Source: DASTQL01 sp035462375
Lineage (GTDB): Bacteria > Actinomycetota > Actinomycetes > Jiangellales > Jiangellaceae
Direction of reading: 5' to 3'
Assembly: GCA_035462375.1 (NCBI GenBank)
Contig: DATHUJ010000077.1
Coordinates: forward strand, 1-43,730
DNA: 43,730 bases
Below the pieces are notes generated by a model. That model had not been told where the DNA came from, made no database searches, and saw only the letters and a list, made by a program, of their open reading frames with translations. Every line of letters starts with the position of its first letter. Position 1 is the first letter of the stretch. Positions 1 through 9,176 of this stretch are shown here, one piece after another. A program made the translations under genes and the position numbers.

Positions 1-1
1 A

Positions 2-1195
<1,194 letters not shown>

Positions 1196-1225
1196 CGTCG
1201 CGCTAGGCCCCGTCGTCGCCGGGTG

Positions 1226-1250
1226 GGGCCGGCCCACCTGGGGCCGGCCC
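1226..1250 (+). terminator. Hairpin after tuf
   Basis: Two copies of the self-complementary decamer GGGCCGGCCC (1226-1235 and 1241-1250) are separated by ACCTG. They form a perfect 10-bp stem with a 5-nt loop 31 nt after the tuf stop. There is no T-tract, as is common for GC-rich actinobacterial terminators. Terminator function is inferred. Confidence 0.6.
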
Positions 1251-1261
1251 GCCCGGCGCGA

Positions 1262-1292
1262 TTGGCCAGGGTCGGCCCGGCTCTGGCATACT
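1262..1292 (+). promoter_or_regulatory. Possible S10 operon promoter
   Basis: TTGGCC at 1262-1267 and CATACT at 1287-1292 are separated by 19 nt, just after the tuf hairpin and about 260 nt before rpsJ. The -10 resembles the actinobacterial housekeeping sigma hexamer, but the -35 is weak and the spacer slightly long. The position, between a terminator-like hairpin and a long leader, supports it more than the sequence does. Confidence 0.4.
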
Positions 1293-1555
1293 GGTCGATC
1301 GTTCGGCGTGGTCGCCGTGGCCTGCCTGCCCTTCCGGGTCGGCGCGGCCGGAGCGGAGACCCGTCCGGTGCCCCGTGGCACCGGACTCCGAAGCCCCCGT
1401 CCAGCTCGAGACCTGCGGCGTACTGCGCCCGCAGGTCCCGACACGCCCGACCTCGGGGGTCGGGGGCCGGGACACCACGAACGCCGACCGGCAGCACCGT
1501 ACGAGCACGAGTGAGCGGACGAGAGTCCGGACGAGAGTAAGGACGACACGCAGCC
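1293..1555 (+). other. Structured leader of the S10 operon
   Basis: This covers most of the only gene-free stretch over 300 bases (1196-1555). It holds a perfect 9-bp stem with a CCGT loop (1364-1372 with 1377-1385), a 7-bp stem (1446-1452 with 1458-1464), and a short direct repeat GGACGAGAGT at 1517-1526 and 1529-1538 with a degenerate third copy GGACGA at 1541-1546. AAGGACG near 1539-1545 is the likely ribosome binding site for rpsJ. No convincing small gene is seen. A role in ribosomal-protein autoregulation is possible but inferred from position only. Confidence 0.45.
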
Positions 1556-1864
1556 ATGGCGGGACAGAAGATCCGCATCCGGCTCAAGGCCTACGACCAC
1601 GAGGTCATCGACTCGTCGGCACGCAAGATCGTCGACACGGTGACCCGGACCGGTGCGCAGGTCGCGGGCCCGGTGCCGCTGCCGACCGAGAAGAACGTGT
1701 TCTGCGTCATCCGTTCGCCGCACAAGTACAAGGACAGCCGCGAGCACTTCGAGATGCGCACGCACAAGCGGCTCATCGACATCATCGACCCCACCCCCAA
1801 GACGGTCGACTCGCTCATGCGCCTCGACCTGCCGGCGGGCGTCGACATCGAGATCAAGCTCTGA
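1556..1864 (+). CDS. rpsJ: 30S ribosomal protein S10
   Basis: Small-subunit head protein (uS10), also the NusE partner of NusB in antitermination. The product is 102 residues, normal for the family. It opens with MAGQKIRIRLKAYDHEVID and contains the conserved RSPHKYKDSREHFEMRTHKR segment in the middle. First gene of the S10 operon, preceded by a 260-nt leader and followed by rplC after 11 nt. The ATG start gives the canonical N-terminus. Confidence 0.98.
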   Translation: MAGQKIRIRLKAYDHEVIDSSARKIVDTVTRTGAQVAGPVPLPTEKNVFCVIRSPHKYKDSREHFEMRTHKRLIDIIDPTPKTVDSLMRLDLPAGVDIEIKL

Positions 1865-1875
1865 GGGCATCGATC

Positions 1876-2526
1876 ATGGCTAAGCAGCTCAAGGGCGTCC
1901 TGGGCGAGAAGCTCGGCATGACCCAGGTGTGGGACGACGCCAACCGCGTCGTCCCGGTCACCGTGGTCAAGGCCGGCCCCTGCGTGGTGACCCAGGTCCG
2001 TACGCCCGACACCGACGGCTACTCCGCCGTCCAGATCGCCTATGGCGCAGCCAACCCCCGCCGGACCACGAAGCCGCTCGCCGGTCACTTCGACAAGGCC
2101 GGCGTCACGCCGCGACGGCACGTCGTCGAGCTCCGCACCGACGACGCCTCGGAGTACACCCTGGGCCAGGAGATCGCGGCCGACGTCTTCGAGGCCGGCC
2201 AGACCGTGGACGTGGTCGGTACGAGCAGGGGCAAGGGCTTCGCCGGCGTCATGAAGCGGCACGGCTTCCACGGTCTGCGCGCTTCGCACGGTGTGCAGCG
2301 CAAGCACCGCTCGCCCGGCTCCATCGGTGGGTGCGCCACGCCGGGCCGGGTCTTCAAGGGTCAGCGGATGGCGGGCCGCATGGGCCGCGTCCGCGTCACC
2401 GCGCAGAACGTCACGGTGCACGCCGTCGACAGCGACCAGGGTCTGATCCTGCTCAAGGGTGCTGTCCCCGGCCCCAAGGGTGGGCTCGTCCTCGTCAAGA
2501 CCGCCGCGAAGGGGGCCCTGCAGTGA
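1876..2526 (+). CDS. rplC: 50S ribosomal protein L3
   Basis: Large-subunit protein uL3, one of the first to bind 23S rRNA, with a loop reaching the peptidyl transferase centre. The product is 216 residues, typical length. The N-terminal GVLGEKLGMTQVW and the central extension with GFHGLRASHG, HRSPGSIG and GRMGRVRVT are all present. The ATG at 1876 is 11 nt after rpsJ. The stop TGA overlaps the GTG start of rplD by four bases (GTGA), a coupling arrangement seen often in this window. Confidence 0.98.
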   Translation: MAKQLKGVLGEKLGMTQVWDDANRVVPVTVVKAGPCVVTQVRTPDTDGYSAVQIAYGAANPRRTTKPLAGHFDKAGVTPRRHVVELRTDDASEYTLGQEIAADVFEAGQTVDVVGTSRGKGFAGVMKRHGFHGLRASHGVQRKHRSPGSIGGCATPGRVFKGQRMAGRMGRVRVTAQNVTVHAVDSDQGLILLKGAVPGPKGGLVLVKTAAKGALQ

Positions 2527-3206
2527 CGACCACCATCGACGTGCGCGACCCGCAGGGCGCCACAGCCGGGACCGTCGACCTCCCCGCCGAGGTCTTCGAC
2601 GTGCAGGTCAACGTCCCGCTCATCCACCAGGTGGTCGTCGCGCAGCTGGCGGCGGCCCGCCAGGGCACGCACTCCACCACGGGCCGCGGCCAGGTGGCCG
2701 GTGGCGGTGCCAAGCCGTACCGGCAGAAGGGCACCGGACGGGCCCGCCAGGGCTCGATCCGTGCACCGCAGTTCGCCGGCGGTGGGGTCGTCCACGGCCC
2801 CACGCCGCGTGACCACAGCCAGCGCACGCCCAAGAAGATGAAGGCCGCCGCCCTGCGCGGTGCCCTCTCCGACCGGGCGCGCAACGGCCGGGTGCACGTG
2901 GTGACCCGCTTCGTCGAGTCCGAGGCGCCCTCGACCAAGGCAGCGCTCGTCGTGCTGCGCGGCCTGACCGAGCGCTCCCACGTGCTCGTCGTCGCCTCCC
3001 GCGCCGACGAGCTGACCTGGAAGAGCCTGCGCAACGCCGCCGGGGTCCACCTGATCGCGGCCGACCAGCTCAACACCTACGACGTGCTCTGCAGCGACGA
3101 CGTGGTGTTCACCCAGGAGGCGCTCGAGGCCTTCCTCGGCCGGGCCGCCCGTGAGCCGGTGCCGGCCGACGCCGAGGCGAGCGAGCCCGGGGAGGAGTCG
3201 AAGTGA
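2523..3206 (+). CDS. rplD: 50S ribosomal protein L4
   Basis: Large-subunit protein uL4; its extended loop lines the exit tunnel. The 227-residue product has the loop signature QGTHSTTGRGQVAGGG, then KPYRQKGTGRARQGS and FAGGGVVHGP. It has a short acidic C-terminal tail (ADAEASEPGEESK). The GTG at 2523 overlaps the rplC stop, and the gene's own stop overlaps the GTG of rplW. In E. coli L4 represses its own operon; whether this leader is used that way here is unknown. Confidence 0.97.
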   Translation: MTTTIDVRDPQGATAGTVDLPAEVFDVQVNVPLIHQVVVAQLAAARQGTHSTTGRGQVAGGGAKPYRQKGTGRARQGSIRAPQFAGGGVVHGPTPRDHSQRTPKKMKAAALRGALSDRARNGRVHVVTRFVESEAPSTKAALVVLRGLTERSHVLVVASRADELTWKSLRNAAGVHLIAADQLNTYDVLCSDDVVFTQEALEAFLGRAAREPVPADAEASEPGEESK

Positions 3207-3508
3207 GCAAGGCGCACAAGGACCACCGCGACGTGCTGCTCGCGCCGGTCGTCTCGGAGAAGAGCTACGGCCTGCTCGACGAGAACAAGTACACCTTCGT
3301 GGTCGCGCCCGACGCGAACAAGACCGAGATCAAGATCGCGGTCGAGAAGGTGTTCAACGTCAACGTCACCGGTGTCAACACGGCCAACCGCCAGGGCAAG
3401 CGCCGCCGCACCCGCTTCGGCTGGGGCAAGCGGCCGGACACGAAGCGGGCGATCGTGAGCGTCGCCGAGGGCCAGCGCATCGACATCTTCGGCGGTCCGG
3501 TCTCGTGA
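3203..3508 (+). CDS. rplW: 50S ribosomal protein L23
   Basis: uL23 sits at the tunnel exit and is the main docking site for trigger factor and SRP. The product is 101 residues. It opens with SKAHKDHRDVLLAPVVSEKS and has the YTFVVAPDANKTEIKIAVE core and the basic RRRTRFGWGKRPDTKRA loop. GTG start overlapping the rplD stop, with GGAGGA at 3191-3196 as ribosome binding site. A 32-nt gap precedes rplB. Confidence 0.97.
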   Translation: MSKAHKDHRDVLLAPVVSEKSYGLLDENKYTFVVAPDANKTEIKIAVEKVFNVNVTGVNTANRQGKRRRTRFGWGKRPDTKRAIVSVAEGQRIDIFGGPVS

Positions 3509-3540
3509 CGACCGGCCGTAGGACGCGAGGGTAATCAGAC

Positions 3541-4377
<837 letters not shown>

Positions 4378-4404
4378 CGCGCTCGACCAAGGAGCAGATC
4401 CACG

Positions 4405-4686
4405 ATGCCGCGCAGCTTGAAGAAGGGCCCCTTCGTCGACGACCACCTGCAGAAGAAGGTGGACGCACAGAACGAGAAGGGCACCAAGAACGTCATCAAG
4501 ACCTGGTCCCGCCGGTCGATGATCGTGCCGGACATGATCGGCCACACGATCGCGGTCCACGACGGGCGCAAGCACGTCCCCGTCTTCGTGACCGACTCGA
4601 TGGTCGGGCACAAGCTCGGCGAGTTCGCGCCCACGCGGACCTTCCGGGGCCACGAGAAGGACGACCGACGCGCCCGTCGGCGCTGA
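4405..4686 (+). CDS. rpsS: 30S ribosomal protein S19
   Basis: uS19, in the 30S head next to S13 and contacting A-site tRNA and the B1 intersubunit bridge. The 93-residue product has the canonical start MPRSLKKGPFVDDHL, the WSRRSMIVPDMIGHTIAVHDG core and GHKLGEFAPTRTF. It lies between rplB and rplV in the standard order. AAGGAG at 4389-4394 is the ribosome binding site. Confidence 0.98.
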   Translation: MPRSLKKGPFVDDHLQKKVDAQNEKGTKNVIKTWSRRSMIVPDMIGHTIAVHDGRKHVPVFVTDSMVGHKLGEFAPTRTFRGHEKDDRRARRR

Positions 4687-4738
4687 CCCGTCCACCACAC
4701 GCATCACCGCGAGCTTGACGAGGAAGTAGGGAGTTCCG

Positions 4739-5107
4739 ATGGAAGCCAGGGCTCAGGCGCGGTTCGTCCGCGTCACGCCCATGAAGGCGCGCCGCGTGGT
4801 GGACGTCATCCGGGGCATGAAGGCCGACGAGGCCGCCGCCGTCCTGCGGTTCGCCCCTCAGGCGGCCGCCGAGCCGGTGCGCAAGGTGCTGGAGAGCGCG
4901 ATGGCGAACGCCGGCAACACCACCGGTGCCGCGCCCGAGACGCTCTGGGTCGCCGAGGCGTACGTCGACGAGGGCCCGACCCTCAAGCGTTTCCGCCCTC
5001 GCGCCCAGGGCCGCGCGTACCGCATCCGCAAGCGCACGAGCCACATCACCGTGGTCGTGGAGAGCCGCCTCCCGGCGGCTCACGCCTCGAAGGGAGGGAC
5101 CCGCTAG
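4739..5107 (+). CDS. rplV: 50S ribosomal protein L22
   Basis: uL22, whose beta-hairpin lines the peptide exit tunnel near the macrolide site. The 122-residue product has VTPMKARRVVDVIRGMKADE, the tunnel hairpin around GPTLKRFRPRAQGRAYRI, and HITVVVE near the end. The ATG at 4739 is 52 nt after rpsS. The stop TAG shares its last base with the GTG of rpsC (TAGTG), suggesting translational coupling. Confidence 0.98.
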   Translation: MEARAQARFVRVTPMKARRVVDVIRGMKADEAAAVLRFAPQAAAEPVRKVLESAMANAGNTTGAAPETLWVAEAYVDEGPTLKRFRPRAQGRAYRIRKRTSHITVVVESRLPAAHASKGGTR

Positions 5108-5919
5108 TGGGTCAGAAGATCAACCCGCACGGGTTCCGGCTCGGCATCTCCACCGACCACAAGAGCCGGTGGTTCGCGGACAGCACGACGTCCGGGCAGC
5201 GCTACAGCGACTATGTCAAGGAGGACGTGGCGATCCGCCGTCTCATGTCCAAGGGCATGGAGCGCGCCGGGATCTCCAAGGTCGAGATCGAGCGCACCCG
5301 CGACCGCGTCCGCGTCGACATCCACACCGCCCGCCCCGGCATCGTCATCGGCCGCCGGGGGGCGGAGGCCGACCGCATCCGTAGCGACCTCGAGAAGCTC
5401 ACCGGCAAGCAGGTGCAGCTCAACATCCTCGAGGTCAAGCAGCCCGAGATCGACGCCCAGCTGGTCGCCCAGGGCGTCGCGGAGCAGCTGTCCGCCCGGG
5501 TCTCCTTCCGCCGGGCCATGCGCAAGGCCATGCAGACCGCCATGCGCAGCGGCGCCAAGGGCATCCGGATCCAGTGCAGCGGCCGGCTCGGGGGGGCCGA
5601 GATGAGCCGGTCGGAGTTCTACCGCGAGGGCCGCGTGCCCCTGCACACCTTGCGGGCGGACATCGACTACGGCTTCTACGAGGCTCGGACGACCTTCGGC
5701 CGGATCGGCGTGAAGGTCTGGATCTACAAGGGCGAGGTCGCCGGCACCCGTGCCGAGCGCGAGGCAGCGGCCGCCCAGGCGCGCGTCGGCCAGCGCCGGC
5801 GTCCCGAGCGACGCCGGCCCGCGCGTGGCGACACCGCCGGCGCCCCGGACACCGCGACCGAGGCCCCCGCGGCGCCGGCGGGCGAGCCCGCGGCCCCGAG
5901 CACCACGCAGGAGGGCTGA
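5107..5919 (+). CDS. rpsC: 30S ribosomal protein S3
   Basis: uS3, part of the mRNA entry channel and its helicase activity. The product is 270 residues. It starts GQKINPHGFRLGISTDHKS, has a type II KH domain with the RPGIVIGRRGAEADRI loop, then the C-terminal domain with GRLGGAEMSRSE and the basic channel-lining segment. Like other actinobacterial S3 proteins it ends in a low-complexity Ala/Pro/Arg tail from about residue 215. GTG start overlapping the rplV stop by one base. Confidence 0.97.
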   Translation: MGQKINPHGFRLGISTDHKSRWFADSTTSGQRYSDYVKEDVAIRRLMSKGMERAGISKVEIERTRDRVRVDIHTARPGIVIGRRGAEADRIRSDLEKLTGKQVQLNILEVKQPEIDAQLVAQGVAEQLSARVSFRRAMRKAMQTAMRSGAKGIRIQCSGRLGGAEMSRSEFYREGRVPLHTLRADIDYGFYEARTTFGRIGVKVWIYKGEVAGTRAEREAAAAQARVGQRRRPERRRPARGDTAGAPDTATEAPAAPAGEPAAPSTTQEG

Positions 5920-5920
5920 C

Positions 5921-6340
5921 ATGCTCATCCCCCGCAGGATCAAGCACCGCAAGCAGCACCACCCGAGGCGCCGTGGGGTGGCGAAGGGCGGCACGTCCCT
6001 CGCGTTCGGCGAGTACGGGATCCAGGCGGTCGAGGGCCACTACGTGACGAACCGGCAGATCGAGTCGGCACGTATCGCGATCACGCGGCACATCCGCCGT
6101 GGCGGCAAGGTGTGGATCAACATCTACCCCGACCGCCCGCTGACCAAGAAGCCGGCCGAGACCCGGATGGGGTCGGGCAAGGGGTCGCCGGAGTGGTGGG
6201 TCGCCAACGTCCGTCCCGGCCGGGTGATGTTCGAGCTGTCCTACCCGGACGAGAAGGTCGCGCGCGACGCCCTCACCCGTGCGATCCACAAGCTGCCGAT
6301 GAAGTGCCGCATCGTGACCCGCGAGGCAGGTGATCTGTGA
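5921..6340 (+). CDS. rplP: 50S ribosomal protein L16
   Basis: uL16 orders 23S rRNA helices around the A-site tRNA elbow and the peptidyl transferase centre. The product is 139 residues, starting MLIPRRIKHRKQHHP. It contains ALTRAIHKLPMKCRIV near the C-terminus and the GSGKGSPEWWVANVRPGR loop that normally carries the hydroxylated arginine. ATG one base after the rpsC stop; the preceding GGAGG lies within the end of rpsC. Its TGA overlaps the rpmC ATG. Confidence 0.98.
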   Translation: MLIPRRIKHRKQHHPRRRGVAKGGTSLAFGEYGIQAVEGHYVTNRQIESARIAITRHIRRGGKVWINIYPDRPLTKKPAETRMGSGKGSPEWWVANVRPGRVMFELSYPDEKVARDALTRAIHKLPMKCRIVTREAGDL

Positions 6341-6600
6341 TGGCCGTCGGTACCAAGGACCTGATGGCGGCGGAGCTGCGCGCCAAGGCCGACGACGAGC
6401 TGGTCGAGGAGCTGCGCAAGTCGAAGGAGGCGCTGTTCAACCTGCGCTTCCAGGCGGCGACCGGGCAGCTCGAGAGCCACGGGCGGCTCAAGGCCGTCCG
6501 CCGCGACATCGCCCGGATCTACACCATCATGCGTGAGCGCGAGCTGGGCATCACCAGCGTGGTCGACGCCGAGCCGGCCGAGACAGGGGACAAGGCATGA
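6340..6600 (+). CDS. rpmC: 50S ribosomal protein L29
   Basis: uL29, next to L23 at the tunnel exit. The product is 86 residues from the ATG at 6340; a GTG at 6337 would add one Met. The helical hairpin LVEELRKSKEALFNLRFQAATGQLE and the RRDIARIYTIMRERE helix are clear. It is longer than the 60-75 residues usual for L29 because of a C-terminal extension (VVDAEPAETGDKA). The ATG was preferred because it overlaps the rplP stop as TGATG and keeps about 10 nt from AGG at 6328-6330. Confidence 0.93.
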   Translation: MAVGTKDLMAAELRAKADDELVEELRKSKEALFNLRFQAATGQLESHGRLKAVRRDIARIYTIMRERELGITSVVDAEPAETGDKA

Positions 6601-6899
6601 GCGAGGAGACCGGGAGCAGCATGGAGAGCACGACCACGAGCGAGCAGGCTCGCGGCTTCCGCAAGGTCCGCGAGGGCCTGGTCGTCAGCGACAAGATGGA
6701 CAAGACGGTCGTCGTCGCCGTCGAGGACCGCTTCAAGCACCCGCTCTACGGCAAGGTCGTGCGGCGGACCAGCAAGCTCAAGGCGCACGACGAGCAGCGC
6801 TCTGCCGGCGTCGGAGACCGGGTCCTGCTCATGGAGACCCGCCCGTTGTCGGCCACCAAGCGCTGGCGCGTGGTGGAGATCCTCGAGAAGGCCAAGTGA
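6597..6899 (+). CDS. rpsQ: 30S ribosomal protein S17
   Basis: uS17, an early 16S rRNA binder of OB-fold type. The product is 100 residues, with a Ser/Thr/Glu-rich N-terminal extension of about 18 residues ahead of the fold. The conserved KVREGLVVSDKMDKTVVV strand and the KYGK-like HPLYGKVVRRTSKLKAHD segment are present. The ATG overlaps the end of rpmC (ATGA). Last gene of the S10 operon: a 100-nt gap with a small GCCCC/GGGGC hairpin (6912-6924) separates it from rplN. Confidence 0.96.
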   Translation: MSEETGSSMESTTTSEQARGFRKVREGLVVSDKMDKTVVVAVEDRFKHPLYGKVVRRTSKLKAHDEQRSAGVGDRVLLMETRPLSATKRWRVVEILEKAK

Positions 6900-6999
6900 C
6901 CGAACCCGGCCGCCCCGCCGGGGCAGCCCGAACGACAGACGTGAAGTTCCGCCAGGCTCGGTCCCCGAGAACCGGCGCGACAACCAGGAGTCACAGGAC

Positions 7000-7368
7000 A
7001 TGATCCAGCAGGAGTCGCGACTGCGCGTCGCCGACAACACGGGTGCGAAGGAGATCCTCTGCATCCGTGTGCTCGGCGGCTCCGGTCGGCGCTACGCCGG
7101 CATCGGCGACGTCATCGTCGCCACCGTCAAGGACGCGATCCCGGGCGGCAACGTCAAGAAGGGTGAGGTCGTCAAGGCCGTCGTCGTGCGGACCGCCAAG
7201 GAGCGTCGTCGTGCGGACGGCTCCTACATCCGCTTCGACGAGAACGCCGCGGTCATCATCAAGGACGGTGGCGACCCCCGCGGAACGCGCATCTTCGGCC
7301 CGGTGGGCCGAGAGCTTCGCGAGAAGAAGTTCATGCGCATCATCTCGCTCGCTCCGGAGGTGCTCTGA
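7000..7368 (+). CDS. rplN: 50S ribosomal protein L14
   Basis: uL14, at the subunit interface forming bridge B8 and the docking site for the silencing factor RsfS. The 122-residue product starts MIQQESRLRVADNTGAKE and has GDVIVATVKDAIPGG and the DGSYIRFDENAAVII segment. First gene of the spc group, followed one base later by rplX. CAGGAG at 6985-6990 provides a ribosome binding site. No clear promoter was seen in the 100 nt upstream, so read-through from the S10 genes is likely. Confidence 0.98.
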   Translation: MIQQESRLRVADNTGAKEILCIRVLGGSGRRYAGIGDVIVATVKDAIPGGNVKKGEVVKAVVVRTAKERRRADGSYIRFDENAAVIIKDGGDPRGTRIFGPVGRELREKKFMRIISLAPEVL

Positions 7369-7369
7369 C

Positions 7370-7705
7370 ATGCGCATCAAGAAGGGTGACACCGTCGTCG
7401 TCGTCGCCGGCAGGGACAGAGGCGCCGTCGGCAAGGTGATCGCGGCCTACCCGCGCCAGGACAGGGTCCTCGTCGAGGGTGTCAACCGGATCACCAAGCA
7501 CACCAAGGTGCAACAGACGGCCCGCGGCGCCAAGTCCGGAGGGCTCGTGCACCAGGAGGCCCCGATCCACGTCTCGAACGTCATGCTGGCGGTCGAGGTC
7601 GACGTCGACGGCGACAAGAGGACCGTCGGCACCCGTGTCGGCTACCGCGTCGACGACAACGGCAACAAGGTCCGGTACGCCAAGCGCACCGGTGAGGACA
7701 TCTGA
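7370..7705 (+). CDS. rplX: 50S ribosomal protein L24
   Basis: uL24, an assembly initiator at the tunnel exit. The product is 111 residues. The N-terminal KOW motif is visible as KKGDTVVVVAGRDRGAVGKV, followed by VEGVNRITKHTK and a GGLVHQEAPIHVSNV stretch. The ATG lies one base after the rplN stop; its own stop overlaps the rplE ATG (TGATG). Length is normal. Confidence 0.98.
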   Translation: MRIKKGDTVVVVAGRDRGAVGKVIAAYPRQDRVLVEGVNRITKHTKVQQTARGAKSGGLVHQEAPIHVSNVMLAVEVDVDGDKRTVGTRVGYRVDDNGNKVRYAKRTGEDI

Positions 7706-8277
7706 TGACCACTGCGACCGACACCGAGAAGGTGGCGCCCCGACTCAAGGCGCGCTACCAGGCCGAGATCCGCGACGGGCTCCGCGAGGACTTCGGCTAC
7801 GCCAACGTGATGCAGGTGCCGACCGTCACCAAGGTCGTCGTCAACATGGGCGTCGGCGAGGCGGCGCGCGACGCGAAGCTCATCGAGGGCGCGATCCGGG
7901 ACCTCACGGCGATCACCGGGCAGAAGCCCGCTGTCACCAAGGCCCGCAAGTCGATCGCGCAGTTCAAGCTTCGCGAGGGCATGCCGATCGGCTGCCATGT
8001 GACGCTGCGCGGCGACCGGATGTGGGAGTTCCTCGACCGCATGCTCGCCACGGCGCTGCCTCGCATCCGTGACTTCCGCGGCCTCTCGCCGAGACAGTTC
8101 GACGGCCGGGGCAACTACACCTTCGGCCTCAACGAGCAGTCGATGTTCCACGAGGTCGACCCCGACCGCATCGACCGGGTCCGCGGCATGGACATCACGG
8201 TCGTGACGACCGCCCCGACCGACGAGGAGGGCCAGGCGCTGCTCAAGCGGCTGGGCTTCCCGTTCAAGGAGCAGTGA
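7705..8277 (+). CDS. rplE: 50S ribosomal protein L5
   Basis: uL5, which binds 5S rRNA with L18 in the central protuberance and contacts P-site tRNA. The product is 190 residues. Conserved stretches include VTKVVVNMGVGEA, ITGQKPAVTKARKSIAQFKLREG and DFRGLSPRQFDGRGNY. The final three codons and the stop lie inside the first copy of the 92-bp tandem repeat at 8268. Normally rpsN follows within a few bases, but here 194 bases intervene. Confidence 0.98.
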   Translation: MTTATDTEKVAPRLKARYQAEIRDGLREDFGYANVMQVPTVTKVVVNMGVGEAARDAKLIEGAIRDLTAITGQKPAVTKARKSIAQFKLREGMPIGCHVTLRGDRMWEFLDRMLATALPRIRDFRGLSPRQFDGRGNYTFGLNEQSMFHEVDPDRIDRVRGMDITVVTTAPTDEEGQALLKRLGFPFKEQ

Positions 8278-8455
8278 CGAGGTGAGCGAGCAGAGCTGGC
8301 GGCGTGGCGACGAAGGAGCAGCCGGCGGCGTAGCGAGTGAACTGAGGAACGCGACCATGATCGGGAGCAGTGACGAGGTGAGCGAGCAGAGCTGGCGGCG
8401 TGGCGACGAAGGAGCAGCCGGCGGCGTAGCGAGTGAACTGAGGAACGCGACCATG
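8268..8455 (+). repeat. 92-bp perfect tandem repeat between rplE and rpsN
   Basis: Copy 1 (8268-8359) and copy 2 (8364-8455) are identical over 92 bases with a 4-base spacer, giving a period of 96. Copy 1 begins inside the last codons of rplE, so the unit includes the rplE stop. Each copy also holds a weaker internal direct repeat, with GAGCAG followed by GGCGGCGT(G/A)GCGA occurring twice. No strong palindrome was seen. Because 96 is a multiple of 3, one reading frame stays open through both copies. No other copy was noticed in this window. Confidence 0.95.
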
Positions 8456-8470
8456 TGCGAGGAGAACTGA
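8282..8470 (+). CDS. Possible 62-codon open frame across the tandem repeat
   Basis: A GTG-started frame runs through both repeat copies and ends one base before the rpsN GTG. It would encode two near-identical segments of the form SEQSWRRGDEGAAGGVASE followed by LRNATM. It resembles no ribosomal protein I know, and the start lacks properly spaced ribosome binding bases. It may be translated by re-initiation from rplE, coupling rplE to rpsN, or may simply be open by chance in a repeat with a period divisible by three. I give it low weight as a protein. Confidence 0.2.
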   Translation: MSEQSWRRGDEGAAGGVASELRNATMIGSSDEVSEQSWRRGDEGAAGGVASELRNATMCEEN

Positions 8471-8471
8471 C

Positions 8472-8657
8472 GTGGCCAAGACAGCCCTGGTCAACAAGGC
8501 CAACCGCAAGCCGAAGTTCAAGGTGCGTGCCTACACCCGCTGCCAGCGGTGCGGCCGCCCGCATTCGGTCTACCGCAAGTTCGGCCTGTGCCGGGTGTGC
8601 CTGCGCGAAATGGCGCACCGCGGCGAGCTGCCGGGCGTCACCAAGTCCAGCTGGTAA
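8472..8657 (+). CDS. rpsN: 30S ribosomal protein S14, zinc-binding type
   Basis: uS14 of the 30S head, type Z. The 61-residue product has the zinc ribbon C24-x2-C27 and C40-x2-C43, ends in SSW as in other short S14 proteins, and lacks the insertion of the zinc-free form. GTG start at 8472, with GAGGAG at 8459-8464 as the ribosome binding site. The 194-base gap to rplE is filled by the tandem repeat. Actinobacteria often carry a second zinc-free S14 elsewhere, controlled by Zur; that copy is not in this window. Confidence 0.97.
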   Translation: MAKTALVNKANRKPKFKVRAYTRCQRCGRPHSVYRKFGLCRVCLREMAHRGELPGVTKSSW

Positions 8658-8740
8658 GCACCTACCCCCACCCTGTGATCGCCGCAGGTCCTGCGAGCTC
8701 CACCGGACAGGAAACCGCGGCGGGAAAGCGGCCCCACACC

Positions 8741-9148
8741 ATGACCATGACCGACCCCATCGCAGACATGCTCACCCGTCTGCGCAACGGCAACTCGGCG
8801 TACCACGAGACCGTGGCGATGCCGTACAGCAAGATCAAGTCGCACATCGCCGACATCCTCAAGCAGGAGGGCTACATCGCCGGCTGGACCGTCGAGGAGC
8901 CTGTCGAGGGTGCCGTCGGCCGCACGCTGGTCCTGACCCTCAAGTACGGCCCCAACCGGGAGCGTTCGATCGCCGGCATCCGCCGGGTCAGCAAGCCCGG
9001 TCTGCGGGTGTACGCGAAGTCGACCAACATGCCCCGCGTCCTGGGTGGACTCGGCATCGCGATCATCTCGACGTCGCAGGGGTTGCTGACCGACCGGTCG
9101 GCGTCGAAGCAGCGAGTGGGCGGGGAAGTCCTCGCCTACGTGTGGTGA
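8741..9148 (+). CDS. rpsH: 30S ribosomal protein S8
   Basis: uS8, a central-domain assembly protein; in E. coli it is the spc operon repressor. The product is 135 residues, opening MTMTDPIADMLTRLRNGN as in other Actinobacteria, which fixes the start at the first of two ATG codons (8741). The C-terminal STSQGLLTDRSA and GGEVLAYVW are conserved. An 83-nt gap from rpsN precedes it, with no obvious regulatory structure. Confidence 0.98.
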   Translation: MTMTDPIADMLTRLRNGNSAYHETVAMPYSKIKSHIADILKQEGYIAGWTVEEPVEGAVGRTLVLTLKYGPNRERSIAGIRRVSKPGLRVYAKSTNMPRVLGGLGIAIISTSQGLLTDRSASKQRVGGEVLAYVW

Positions 9149-9176
9149 CGAGGACGAGGAGAGGAGAGACAGCGAC

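Noticed and set aside
1375..1875. Long open frame running from the S10 leader through rpsJ in another frame into rplC
   Set aside because: It overlaps rpsJ out of frame; only the part from ATG 1876 is L3. The upstream part is basic, low-complexity GC-driven translation.
8268..8455. CRISPR array
   Set aside because: Only two 92-bp copies with a 4-bp spacer; no short repeats with unique spacers and no cas genes.
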